Positions 6,697-13,825 of a DNA stretch of 14,854 bases are shown in pieces. The DNA is taken from assembly GCA_944391275.1 (NCBI GenBank), contig CALXSZ010000085.1, forward strand, positions 1 to 14,854, written 5' to 3'. This DNA is from an uncultured Syntrophomonadaceae bacterium (GTDB lineage Bacteria > Bacillota > Syntrophomonadia > Syntrophomonadales > Syntrophomonadaceae). Under the pieces are notes generated by a model. The model saw nothing but the letters and a program-made list of their open reading frames with translations, made no database searches and was not told the DNA's origin. Numbering within the stretch: position 1 is the stretch's first letter; each line of letters opens with the position of its first letter. A program made the position numbers and the translations under genes.

Positions 6697-7451
6697 TGCA
6701 TACGTATGAACTTCTGTTGGAGAAAATCCAGGATATTCTCTTTCCACTGCGAAACTGCCTGTTATGCCGTTCGGAAGGAAGTTTCAGCGCCCAGCAGCCA
6801 TGGTGCTCTGCATGTGAAGAACAAAGGCTGGAGGAAATGAAGGAGGAAAATTTGTGTTTGATCTGTCATAGGGGAATTCCCTCCGATCAAATACAGTGTT
6901 TTTATTGCCTGAATGATCCGCCGCCATTTGTACAAGCGCTTCATCTGGCGCCCTATGGAGGAAAAATGAAAGAAGCGATTCAAGCGTTTAAATATCATAA
7001 CCAGAAAATTTTGGCGGTTAAATTAGGGGCGTTGGCAGCGGAGAAAATTTGTGAAAACCCGGATTTTCTGCAAAGTGATATACTTATCCCGGTTCCGCTT
7101 TTTTCCAAGAAGCAAATCCAGCGTGGTTTTAATCAAAGTGCGTTGTTAGCCAAACAAATTTCCCGTAAAATTGGAATAGACGTTGATTTCTCTTCTCTGG
7201 TTCGCATCCGAAACACGCCCAGTCAAACCCAATTAAATGAAAAAGAAAGACGAGAAAATGTTCGTGGGGCTTTTCAGGTTCGTTCTCAGGCTCTCATGGG
7301 AGAACGAATTCTTTTGATCGACGATGTTTTTACAACCGGAGCAACGATTCGAGAATGTACGCATGTTTTGCTTCAAGCGGGCGTAAAATCGGTTTATGTT
7401 TTGACACTAGCGGCTGTTCCACAGAGAGAAATGAATCTAAATATGGAATAA
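6696..7451 (+). CDS. comF: ComF family protein
   Basis: A 251-residue ComF protein. The N-terminal zinc finger has four Cys pairs: C21/C24, C37/C40, C54/C57 and C68/C71. The C-terminal phosphoribosyltransferase-like domain has the PRPP-loop motif ILLIDDVFTTGATI (205-218) and the family block 'PVPLFSKKQIQRGFNQS'. In naturally competent bacteria ComF acts in the cytoplasm with ComFA in single-stranded DNA uptake and recombination; comF-like genes are also widespread in non-competent species, so competence is not shown here and no comFA is in the window. Start ATG 6696 overlaps the preceding TAA; AAGGAGG (6676-6682) is 13 bases away, rather far, so coupling probably helps. An in-frame ATG at 6663 has no ribosome binding site and is rejected. 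Confidence 0.92.
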   Translation: MHTYELLLEKIQDILFPLRNCLLCRSEGSFSAQQPWCSACEEQRLEEMKEENLCLICHRGIPSDQIQCFYCLNDPPPFVQALHLAPYGGKMKEAIQAFKYHNQKILAVKLGALAAEKICENPDFLQSDILIPVPLFSKKQIQRGFNQSALLAKQISRKIGIDVDFSSLVRIRNTPSQTQLNEKERRENVRGAFQVRSQALMGERILLIDDVFTTGATIRECTHVLLQAGVKSVYVLTLAAVPQREMNLNME

Positions 7452-7527
7452 ATACCCTTTTTGAAAAGTTTTCCGTTTTTTTGTCGGACTTTGCGTAAGA
7501 ATCGAAAAAGGAAAATGAAAAGAGAGG

Positions 7528-7556
7528 TTGCTATTTTTAAAATGGGGGTTTATAAT
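7528..7556 (+). promoter_or_regulatory. Promoter of the zinc-ribbon gene
   Basis: TTGCTA (7528-7533), a 17-base spacer, and perfect -10 TATAAT (7551-7556). Expected start near 7563, giving a leader of about 70 bases. No convincing terminator separates comF from it, so some readthrough from the operon is possible. Confidence 0.75.
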
Positions 7557-7634
7557 AGCTTTTAGAGACTGGAAATAGTATACACAAGCTTTTCATGGTT
7601 TCGGGAAAATCAAAGAAATGAGGGATCATTGTAC

Positions 7635-7925
7635 ATGTTTGAAGACAGAATTTTGGTATGTCAAGATTGCGGTAATGAGTTCGTTTTTACTGCGGGAGAA
7701 CAAGAATTTTATCATGAAAAAGGTTTTGAAAACGAACCTAAACGTTGCCGGGAATGTAGATCCAACCGCCGCAATCGGAATGCCGGTTCCAGAGCACCGA
7801 GAGAGATGTTCCAGGCCGTGTGTGCTGAGTGTGGTGCAGAGACAGAAGTTCCCTTCCGTCCGGTGGATGGGAGACCTGTGTACTGCATGGACTGTTTCCA
7901 GAAAATGAAGCAGAACAACTACTAA
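7635..7925 (+). CDS. Double zinc-ribbon protein (CxxC-x17-CxxC type)
   Basis: A 96-residue protein made of two zinc ribbons. The first is CQDC...CREC, with 25 residues between the pairs and the block 'GNEFVFTAGEQEFYHEKGF' typical of a probable zinc-ribbon family common in Bacillota. The second is CAEC-x17-CMDC (GAETEVPF..DGRPVY), the CxxC-x17-CxxC domain. An Arg-rich linker (RSNRRNRNAGSR) joins them and may bind nucleic acid. Molecular function is not established. Start ATG 7635 is taken with AGGG about ten bases upstream; TTG 7629 two codons earlier is possible. It has its own promoter and a strong terminator, so it is probably monocistronic. Confidence 0.88.
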   Translation: MFEDRILVCQDCGNEFVFTAGEQEFYHEKGFENEPKRCRECRSNRRNRNAGSRAPREMFQAVCAECGAETEVPFRPVDGRPVYCMDCFQKMKQNNY

Positions 7926-7939
7926 GCCGAATAATTTTA

Positions 7940-7975
7940 CCGAGTCGCTTTAAGCGGCTCGGTTTTATTTTTTTT
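7940..7975 (+). terminator. Intrinsic terminator after the zinc-ribbon gene
   Basis: CCGAGTCGC (7940-7948) pairs with GCGGCTCGG (7954-7962), nine pairs with one G-U and a five-base loop, followed by TTTTATTTTTTTT (7963-7975). It lies 15 bases after the stop codon. Confidence 0.93.
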
Positions 7976-7994
7976 AGAAACAAGGATTATTTAT

Positions 7995-8023
7995 TTGTGT
8001 AATAGTAAAAAATCCGTTATAAT
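7995..8023 (+). promoter_or_regulatory. Promoter of hpf
   Basis: TTGTGT (7995-8000), 17-base spacer, perfect -10 TATAAT (8018-8023). Expected start near 8030, leaving a leader of about 68 bases. No stress-sigma motif is recognised. Confidence 0.7.
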
Positions 8024-8097
8024 AAGGTTAACACCAACCGCATCATTTACCTTAAGTGTACGACAAGGGGTCTTGAACAGTAGGAAGGAGTGATTGT

Positions 8098-8637
8098 ATG
8101 AACATAGAAGTTCGTGGGAAAAATATGGAAGTAACCAAAGCGCTTCACGATTATTCGGAAAAAAGATTATCTAAGTTAAGCAAATATATTGATGACAGTA
8201 AAACAGCCCAAGTAGCGTTATCCGGTGAAAGGGGTATTTATAAAGTAGAAGTAACCATTTTCCTCAATGGAATTATCTTACGGGGTGAGGAAAAAAATCC
8301 GGATATGTATGCGGCGATTGATGAAATTGTTGAAAAATTGGAGCGGCAATTTAATAAGCATAAAACAAAACTTTATCGACGTTACCGCGAAAGCGGCATT
8401 AAATATATGGAGACGGAACCAATTGCGGATTTAACGGAAGAAAAAGATGAACGTTTCCATATTGTGCGTACGAAAAAATTTGCTGTGAAACCGATGGATG
8501 AAGAAGAAGCGATTATGCAGATGAACCTTTTGGGACATAATTTCTTTGTTTTTTACAATGCCAAAACGGAACAGGTAAATATTGTGTATAAACGCAGCAA
8601 CGAAAACGAATATGGCTTAATTGAACCGGAATTTTAG
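8098..8637 (+). CDS. hpf: Long-form ribosome hibernation promoting factor
   Basis: A 179-residue protein. Residues 1-100 are the RaiA/YfiA-type domain that occupies the decoding region of the 30S subunit (MNIEVRGKNMEVTKALHDYS at the start, 'EKLERQFNKHKTKLYRRYR' at the end). Residues 120-179 are the C-terminal dimerisation domain of the long form ('IVRTKKFAVKPMDEEEAIMQM', 'NFFVFYNAKT..VNIVYKR'). In long-HPF bacteria this domain joins two 70S ribosomes into inactive 100S dimers in stationary phase or stress. Start ATG 8098 has AAGGAG (8085-8090) seven bases upstream. It sits just upstream of secA, an order I recall from many Bacillota, with a terminator between. Confidence 0.95.
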   Translation: MNIEVRGKNMEVTKALHDYSEKRLSKLSKYIDDSKTAQVALSGERGIYKVEVTIFLNGIILRGEEKNPDMYAAIDEIVEKLERQFNKHKTKLYRRYRESGIKYMETEPIADLTEEKDERFHIVRTKKFAVKPMDEEEAIMQMNLLGHNFFVFYNAKTEQVNIVYKRSNENEYGLIEPEF

Positions 8638-8725
8638 AGATGTACAAGGATGAGCGAGACGCCTTCAAATGAATTGGAGACGAACGGAATAAAGTAAAGT
8701 GATGGGGCAAATTGTTCAAAAAAAA

Positions 8726-8756
8726 GGGTGTTTCAAACCGTTGAGGCACCCTTTTT
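8726..8756 (+). terminator. Intrinsic terminator between hpf and secA
   Basis: GGGTGTTTCAA (8726-8736) and TTGAGGCACCC (8741-8751) form an 11-bp stem with two G-U pairs and a four-base ACCG loop, followed by TTTTT (8752-8756). A run of As precedes it. It ends only 27 bases before the secA start codon, leaving no room for a complete secA promoter downstream, so it acts on any transcript that reaches secA from upstream. Confidence 0.88.
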
Positions 8757-8783
8757 CCTTGAAAATATATAGGAGGAAATAGG

Positions 8784-11279
8784 TTGATAAAGGATTTTCT
8801 TAAAAAGTTATTTGACGATAATACTAAAGAAATTCGGCGCTGCCAGCGCATTGTAGAACAAATTAATCAGCTTGAGCCGCAGATGCAGGCCTTAAAAGAT
8901 GAGGAATTCCCAGCGAAAACCCAAAGTTTTCGAGAGCGTTTGGAAAAAGAAGAAACGGATTTAAATGGGTTACTACCCGAAGCGTTTGCGCTGGTAAGAG
9001 AAGCCTCCCGCCGGACGTTGGGCATGCGCCATTTTGACGTCCAATTGATTGGGGGAATGGTTCTTCACAACGGATCAATTGCAGAAATGAAAACCGGCGA
9101 GGGAAAAACGTTGATGTCCACCTTGCCGGCTTATCTGAATGCCTTGACGGGAAAAGGGGTTCATGTGGTAACGGTTAATGATTATTTAGCCACCCGTGAC
9201 TCGCAGTGGATGAAGCCGATCTATGAGTTTTGCGGACTAACGGTCGGTTTGATTACACATGATATGGATCCGAAGCAAAGACAAGACGCTTATCGGTGCG
9301 ATATCACGTATGCGACCAACAATGAATTGGGTTTTGACTATTTGCGGGATAATATGGTAGTAACACCCGAACGGATGGTTCAGCGGGAATTACATTACGC
9401 AGTTATTGACGAAGTCGATTCGATTTTAATTGATGAGGCCCGAACCCCTTTGATTATTTCCGGCGCGGGGGATAAACCGACAGCGCTTTATTATCAGATC
9501 GCTAAATTTATTCCGATGCTCCATAATGAGACCGATTATACCGTGGACGAGAAAGCGAAAGTGGTTACCCTGACAGAGGATGGGGTACAGCGCGTAGAAA
9601 AATATTTTGGCGTAGCCAATTTAGCGGATGAAATGGAATTGGCGCATCATGTGAACCAAGGTTTAAAAGCATATGCTTTGATGAAACGAGATCGTGATTA
9701 TGTCATCAAAGATGGACAAATCATTATTGTGGATGAGTTTACGGGACGCTTAATGTTCGGCCGCCGCTATAGCGATGGTTTGCATCAGGCCATTGAGGCG
9801 AAAGAAGGCGTCAAAATCGAGAAAGAATCACAGACTTTAGCAACGATTACCTTCCAGAATTATTTTCGGATGTATAAAAAGATTTCCGGTATGACGGGAA
9901 CTGCTAAAACGGAAGAGGATGAATTCCGTAATATTTATGGAATGGACGTTGTAGTGATCCCGACGAATAAGGAGATGATTCGGAAAGACCAGCCGGATTA
10001 CGTTTATCGTTCAGAGGAAGGGAAATTTCAGGCGGTCGTCGAAGACATTGCGGAACGTCACAGCAAGCATCAACCAATCCTGGTCGGAACCATTTCAATT
10101 GAGAAATCCGAACGGTTAAGTAAAATGCTTCAGCGGAAAGGAATCCCGCATCAGGTTTTAAATGCGAAATATCATGAACAAGAAGCGCATATTATTGAGC
10201 ATGCCGGAGAAGCGGATATGGTTACGATTGCGACGAATATGGCCGGACGCGGTACCGATATTGTATTGGGAGAAGGCGTCAAAGAAACGGGCGGATTATA
10301 TGTGATCGGGACGGAAAGACATGAATCGCGGCGTATTGACAACCAGCTGCGGGGGCGTTCTGGACGTCAGGGGGATCCGGGCGAATCGCGCTTTTATGTT
10401 TCTTTAGAAGATGATCTGATGCGTCTGTTTGGCTCGGCCAATATTGAAGGGTTCATGGATAAAATTGGCATGGATGATACAATGCCGATTGAAAACAAAT
10501 TCATTACGCGCCGCATTGAAAGTGCGCAGAAAAAAGTGGAAGCGCGCAACTTCGATATCCGTAAAAATGTTTTGCAATACGATGACGTGATTAATCAGCA
10601 ACGGACGGTCATTTACGACGAGCGGCGCAAAGTTCTTCTAGGAGAAGATTTGAAAGAAACCGTGATCAGCATGTTGGACGACGTGGTGAAGCAGGTGGTT
10701 GAGTATTATGCCGGAGAAAATACCTATAGCGATGAGTGGGATTTGGACGGTTTATTAAAGCATATGGAGCAAAATGTGATCCCGGGGTTAACATTTACAG
10801 CGGACGATCTAAAGGACAAACAGAAAGAAGACGTTATTGAACTGTTTACGCAACAGGCGCACCGTGTGTATGCGGAGCGGGAAGAAGAGCTTACTCCACA
10901 GATGATGCGTCAAATCGAGCGCAGTTTGCTTTTGGTTATGATTGACCGCAAATGGATGGATCATATTGATGCGATGGATCAACTGCGGGGAGGCATTGGA
11001 ATGCGTGCCTACGGCCAGCGCGATCCATTAGTAGAATATAAGTATGAAGCGTTTGAAGCCTTCCAAGATATGGTTTATAGCATCAAAGAAGATGTAGTAC
11101 GATCGATTTTACGCATAAAAGTAGCGGAAAAGCCGCAAGAAAGACAGGGAATTGCCAATGCAGGGGGAGAAAAAGGGAAAAAAACACCGGTGCGTGTGGC
11201 CAAAAAACCGGGACGGAACGACCCTTGCCCTTGCGGAAGCGGGAAAAAGTATAAAAATTGTTGTGGAAAGAATGATTAA
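8784..11279 (+). CDS. secA: Preprotein translocase ATPase SecA
   Basis: An 831-residue SecA, close to the 841 of B. subtilis. It uses ATP to push unfolded secretory proteins through SecYEG at the membrane. Visible motifs: Walker A KTGEGKT (103-109), Walker B region IDEVDSILIDEARTP (from 208; DEVD 209-212), helicase motifs 'TNMAGRGTDI' and 'QLRGRSGRQGDPG', and the C-terminal zinc site CPCGSGKKYKNCC (C815, C817, C826, C827) that contacts SecB, lipid or ribosome in other species. Start TTG 8784 has AGGAGG (8771-8776) seven bases upstream. prfB follows after 44 bases without a terminator, so the two are probably one operon. Expression is likely affected by the terminator just upstream. Confidence 0.97.
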   Translation: MIKDFLKKLFDDNTKEIRRCQRIVEQINQLEPQMQALKDEEFPAKTQSFRERLEKEETDLNGLLPEAFALVREASRRTLGMRHFDVQLIGGMVLHNGSIAEMKTGEGKTLMSTLPAYLNALTGKGVHVVTVNDYLATRDSQWMKPIYEFCGLTVGLITHDMDPKQRQDAYRCDITYATNNELGFDYLRDNMVVTPERMVQRELHYAVIDEVDSILIDEARTPLIISGAGDKPTALYYQIAKFIPMLHNETDYTVDEKAKVVTLTEDGVQRVEKYFGVANLADEMELAHHVNQGLKAYALMKRDRDYVIKDGQIIIVDEFTGRLMFGRRYSDGLHQAIEAKEGVKIEKESQTLATITFQNYFRMYKKISGMTGTAKTEEDEFRNIYGMDVVVIPTNKEMIRKDQPDYVYRSEEGKFQAVVEDIAERHSKHQPILVGTISIEKSERLSKMLQRKGIPHQVLNAKYHEQEAHIIEHAGEADMVTIATNMAGRGTDIVLGEGVKETGGLYVIGTERHESRRIDNQLRGRSGRQGDPGESRFYVSLEDDLMRLFGSANIEGFMDKIGMDDTMPIENKFITRRIESAQKKVEARNFDIRKNVLQYDDVINQQRTVIYDERRKVLLGEDLKETVISMLDDVVKQVVEYYAGENTYSDEWDLDGLLKHMEQNVIPGLTFTADDLKDKQKEDVIELFTQQAHRVYAEREEELTPQMMRQIERSLLLVMIDRKWMDHIDAMDQLRGGIGMRAYGQRDPLVEYKYEAFEAFQDMVYSIKEDVVRSILRIKVAEKPQERQGIANAGGEKGKKTPVRVAKKPGRNDPCPCGSGKKYKNCCGKND

Positions 11280-11323
11280 TTCATCTTAAAACGGATGTAA
11301 AAAATAAATAGAGGTGAAAAAGT

Positions 11324-12443
11324 TTGTACGAAGATATTCGCGATGATTTAAATGCCATCAGCAACCGTTTAAACGAAATCAGGGATTCACTTTGACTTGG
11401 ATGAGAAAAAAAGAAGAATCAGTGAATTAGAGGCGTTAAGCGCACAAGGAAATTTTTGGGATGACCCCCAAAAAGCCCAAGAAATTTTACGTCAATTAAG
11501 CGATTTACAGCAAGAAGTTGGGCAAATCTCCCGTTTGCAACAACAAGTTGGGTATACCTTGGAGATGCTGGACTTGGCTGAAGAAGAACAGGATAGCGAA
11601 TTGATCCAACAGTTGTCGAAAGAAGCCAAAGAACTTCGCAAAAACTTCCAAGAACATGAAATGAGCATTCTTTTTACCGGGAAACATGACGCTGGAAACG
11701 CTATCCTTGCGTTGCATCCGGGCGCGGGGGGAACCGAATCGCAAGATTGGTGCGAGATGCTTTTGCGCATGTATACCCGATGGGCCGAGAAAAGTGGTTT
11801 TAAAGTAGAGATTGTCGATTACCAACCGGGGGATGAAGCGGGGATTAAAAGCGTCACGTTTTTTGTCCGTGGGCACTATGCTTATGGCAAACTGCGAGGA
11901 GAAGCCGGCGTCCACCGTTTAGTCCGAATTTCGCCTTTTGACGCGGCGGCCAGACGGCATACCTCGTTCGTTTCGTTGTCGGTTTATCCGGAAATTACGG
12001 ATGAAGTCGAGGTCGCGATAAATCCGGATGATTTGCGGATTGATACCTATCGTTCCAGTGGAGCCGGGGGGCAGCATATTAATAAAACGGATTCGGCGGT
12101 TCGCATTACGCATATTCCGACGGGCATTGTAGTTTCTTGCCAGAATGAACGTTCTCAACATAGTAATAAAGCGACGGCCATGAAGATTTTGATGGCTAAA
12201 CTTTACGAATTAGAAGAACAAAAGAGACAGGAAGAATTGGCTAAACTTACCGGTGAACACAAAGAAATTGCGTGGGGCAGCCAAATCCGCAGCTATACGC
12301 TGAATCCCTTTTCATTGATTAAAGATCACCGTACGGGAATGGAATCGGGGAATGTGCAAGCGGTGTTGGATGGGCAGTTGGATGATTTTATCTATGCGTA
12401 TTTGCAATGGCAACATGAGAAGAAACAGGGAACGCATATTTGA
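11324..12443 (+). CDS. prfB: Peptide chain release factor 2, programmed +1 frameshift
   Basis: RF2, 372 residues when read as 11324-11392 joined to 11394-12443. The first frame starts at TTG 11324 (GAGGTG, 11311-11316, seven bases before), runs 23 codons and meets TGA at 11393-11395. The slip site CTT TGA C (11390-11396) with AGGGAT starting 9 bases upstream of the TGA matches the E. coli prfB signal in layout. After a +1 shift, GAC is read and the long frame continues. Motifs: SPF (203-205), the codon-recognition tripeptide for UAA/UGA, which separates RF2 from RF1, and GGQ (248-250), the peptidyl-tRNA hydrolysis motif. RF2 regulates itself here: scarce RF2 lets the ribosome pause at UGA and shift. 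It is likely co-transcribed with secA. Confidence 0.96.
11381..11396 (+). promoter_or_regulatory. RF2 programmed +1 frameshift site
   Basis: AGG GAT TCA CTT TGA C in the zero frame: an internal Shine-Dalgarno-like AGGGA, slippery CTT, in-frame TGA (11393-11395) and the 3' C that weakens termination. Spacing from AGGG to the stop equals that in E. coli prfB (AGG GGG TAT CTT TGA C). The short product without shift would be 23 residues. Confidence 0.95.
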
Positions 12444-12609
12444 TAAAGAAAATTTTTATTGTTTCAACATCTTCCTTTTCAAATTCAATAATATTTTTAT
12501 GAAAAAATAAAATATTCAGAAGAATAAGAGGATATTTCTGTAATAGTATAGCCTTTTTTCCAATAATATGATAAACTAATCCCAGAAATTGTTTCCGTAT
12601 AAGAAATCA

Positions 12610-12640
12610 TTGAAAGGGAAAAGTTATATTCACGTATACT
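12610..12640 (+). promoter_or_regulatory. Possible promoter of gap
   Basis: TTGAAA (12610-12615) and TATACT (12635-12640) with a 19-base spacer, longer than ideal. The surrounding 257 bases (12444-12700) are very AT-rich, with no ORF and no clear terminator for prfB. Other TATA-like strings occur in the same stretch, so the exact promoter is uncertain. Confidence 0.4.
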
Positions 12641-12700
12641 ATAAAAATAAAAACAACATCTTGTAAAATAAAAATACGAAATGAAAGGAAGTTGGTTTTT

Positions 12701-13699
12701 GTGAAAGCAAAGGTAGCAATCAATGGTTTTGGCCGCATTGGACGTTTAGTGGCGCGGGCTCTGTTGACTAGAGACGATGTGGATTTAGTAGCCATAAACG
12801 GTCCTTCGGACAAAAAAGCCGCCGCCCATCTATTTAAATACGATTCGGTTCACGGGAAATGGCCAGGCGAAGTTAAAATGGAAGAAGACGCTATCGTGAT
12901 TGACGGAAAACGCATTGCTTATAGTTGGGGACGGGATCCGGCTCTTTTGCCTTGGAAAGATTTAGACGTAGATATTGTGGTGGAAGCCACGGGTAAGTTT
13001 CGGAGTAAAGAAGAGGCCGGAAAACATCTTCAGGCTGGAGCGAAAAAAGTGATTATTTCTGCACCGGGAAAAAACGTTGATCGAACGATCGTCATGGGCG
13101 TCAACGAAAACACCTACCAGCCGGATAAGGATACGGTGCTTTCGAATGCTTCTTGCACCACAAACTGTTTAGCGCCGGTAGCGAAAGTGCTGTTAGACAA
13201 TTTTGGAATTGTTCGGGGAATGATGACAACGGTTCATGCATTCACCAACGACCAGAAAATTTTAGATGCTCATCATAAGGATTTACGACGGGCGAGAACG
13301 GCCATGTCTTCGATTATCCCAACAACAACCGGCGCTGCAACGGCGGTCGGTGAAGTTATTCCGGAACTGAAAGGAAAACTAGATGGAATGGCGGTCCGGG
13401 TTCCTACGCCGAACGTTTCCATGGTGGATTTAACTGTTGAGGTCGAGAAAGACGTAGATGTTGAAACGGTTAATGCTGCTTTTAAAGCGGCGGCAAACAA
13501 ATATCTAAAATATACAGAAGAAGAATTGGTTTCTATTGATTATAATCATGAAGATCATTCCGCTGTTTTTGACGCCCCATTAACCATGGTTTTAGGGAAA
13601 CGGCTTGTCAAGGTTGTGGCTTGGTATGATAATGAATGGGGTTATTCATTAAGATTAGCTGATTTAGCAAGCTATGTTGGAAGTTTTATGAAAGAATAA
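12701..13699 (+). CDS. gap: Glyceraldehyde-3-phosphate dehydrogenase, type I
   Basis: A 332-residue enzyme oxidising glyceraldehyde-3-phosphate to 1,3-bisphosphoglycerate in the cytoplasm. Rossmann loop INGFGRIGR (7-15), catalytic Cys152 in SNASCTTNC, His179 in TTVHAFTNDQ, and C-terminal WYDNEWGYS. Start GTG 12701 has AGGAAG (12686-12691) nine bases upstream; TTG 12692 abuts that site and is rejected. The NAD-pocket residues are unusual. The Asp after Asn in the usual VNDLTD motif is Gly34 (INGPSD), and the Leu-Pro pair of LDLPHKDLRRAR is Ala190-His191. In Bacillus and chloroplast GAPDH work, loss of this Asp plus changes at the Leu-Pro pair allow NADP use. Dual or NADP preference is therefore possible here; the catabolic role with pgk downstream remains the default reading. 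Confidence 0.95.
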   Translation: MKAKVAINGFGRIGRLVARALLTRDDVDLVAINGPSDKKAAAHLFKYDSVHGKWPGEVKMEEDAIVIDGKRIAYSWGRDPALLPWKDLDVDIVVEATGKFRSKEEAGKHLQAGAKKVIISAPGKNVDRTIVMGVNENTYQPDKDTVLSNASCTTNCLAPVAKVLLDNFGIVRGMMTTVHAFTNDQKILDAHHKDLRRARTAMSSIIPTTTGAATAVGEVIPELKGKLDGMAVRVPTPNVSMVDLTVEVEKDVDVETVNAAFKAAANKYLKYTEEELVSIDYNHEDHSAVFDAPLTMVLGKRLVKVVAWYDNEWGYSLRLADLASYVGSFMKE

Positions 13700-13720
13700 A
13701 CAGAAGAAGGAATGACTGGC

Positions 13721-13825
13721 ATGAACGACTGGCATGTAAAGAGAAGACTTTCGCTTTCATTGCTGGTCGTTTTTTATGCTTATCCGGTTTATTTTCTAAA
13801 AAGCAAACAGGAGGATGAAAGATGA
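13721..13825 (+). CDS. Putative 34-residue microORF between gap and pgk
   Basis: ATG 13721 to TGA 13823-13825, with AAGGA (13707-13711) nine bases upstream. An in-frame ATG at 13712 is too close to that site. The peptide begins MNDWHVKRR, has a hydrophobic middle (LSLSLLVVFYAYPVYFL) and a charged end. Its TGA overlaps the pgk ATG (ATGA), and the pgk ribosome binding site lies inside it, so pgk translation could be coupled to it. The gap-pgk terminator hairpin is wholly inside this ORF. It may be a leader peptide, a small membrane protein, or chance; no homologue is recognised. Confidence 0.4.
   Translation: MNDWHVKRRLSLSLLVVFYAYPVYFLKSKQEDER
13724..13775 (+). terminator. Intrinsic terminator/attenuator between gap and pgk
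   Basis: AACGACTGGCA (13724-13734) pairs with TGCTGGTCGTT (13761-13771) over 11 bases with two G-U pairs. The 3' arm merges into a six-T run (13770-13775). The 26-base loop can fold further (AAAG with CTTT). GACTGGCATG is repeated directly at 13714-13723 and 13727-13736, so the 3' arm can also pair with the first copy. It should end part of the gap transcripts before pgk. Confidence 0.7.

Noticed and set aside
7463..7490. Possible terminator after comF (GAAAAGTTTTC, then T-rich)
   Set aside because: The palindrome has no usable loop and almost no G-C pairs; not supported as an intrinsic terminator.
8650..8697. 15-codon ORF between hpf and secA as a possible SecM-like leader
   Set aside because: AAGG touches the ATG with no spacer, the peptide is hydrophilic without a stall-like motif, and it ends about 30 bases before the terminator.
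12490..12516. AATATTTT/AAAATATT inverted repeat after prfB
   Set aside because: Only A-T pairs in a very AT-rich stretch and no T-run after it; too weak to call a terminator.
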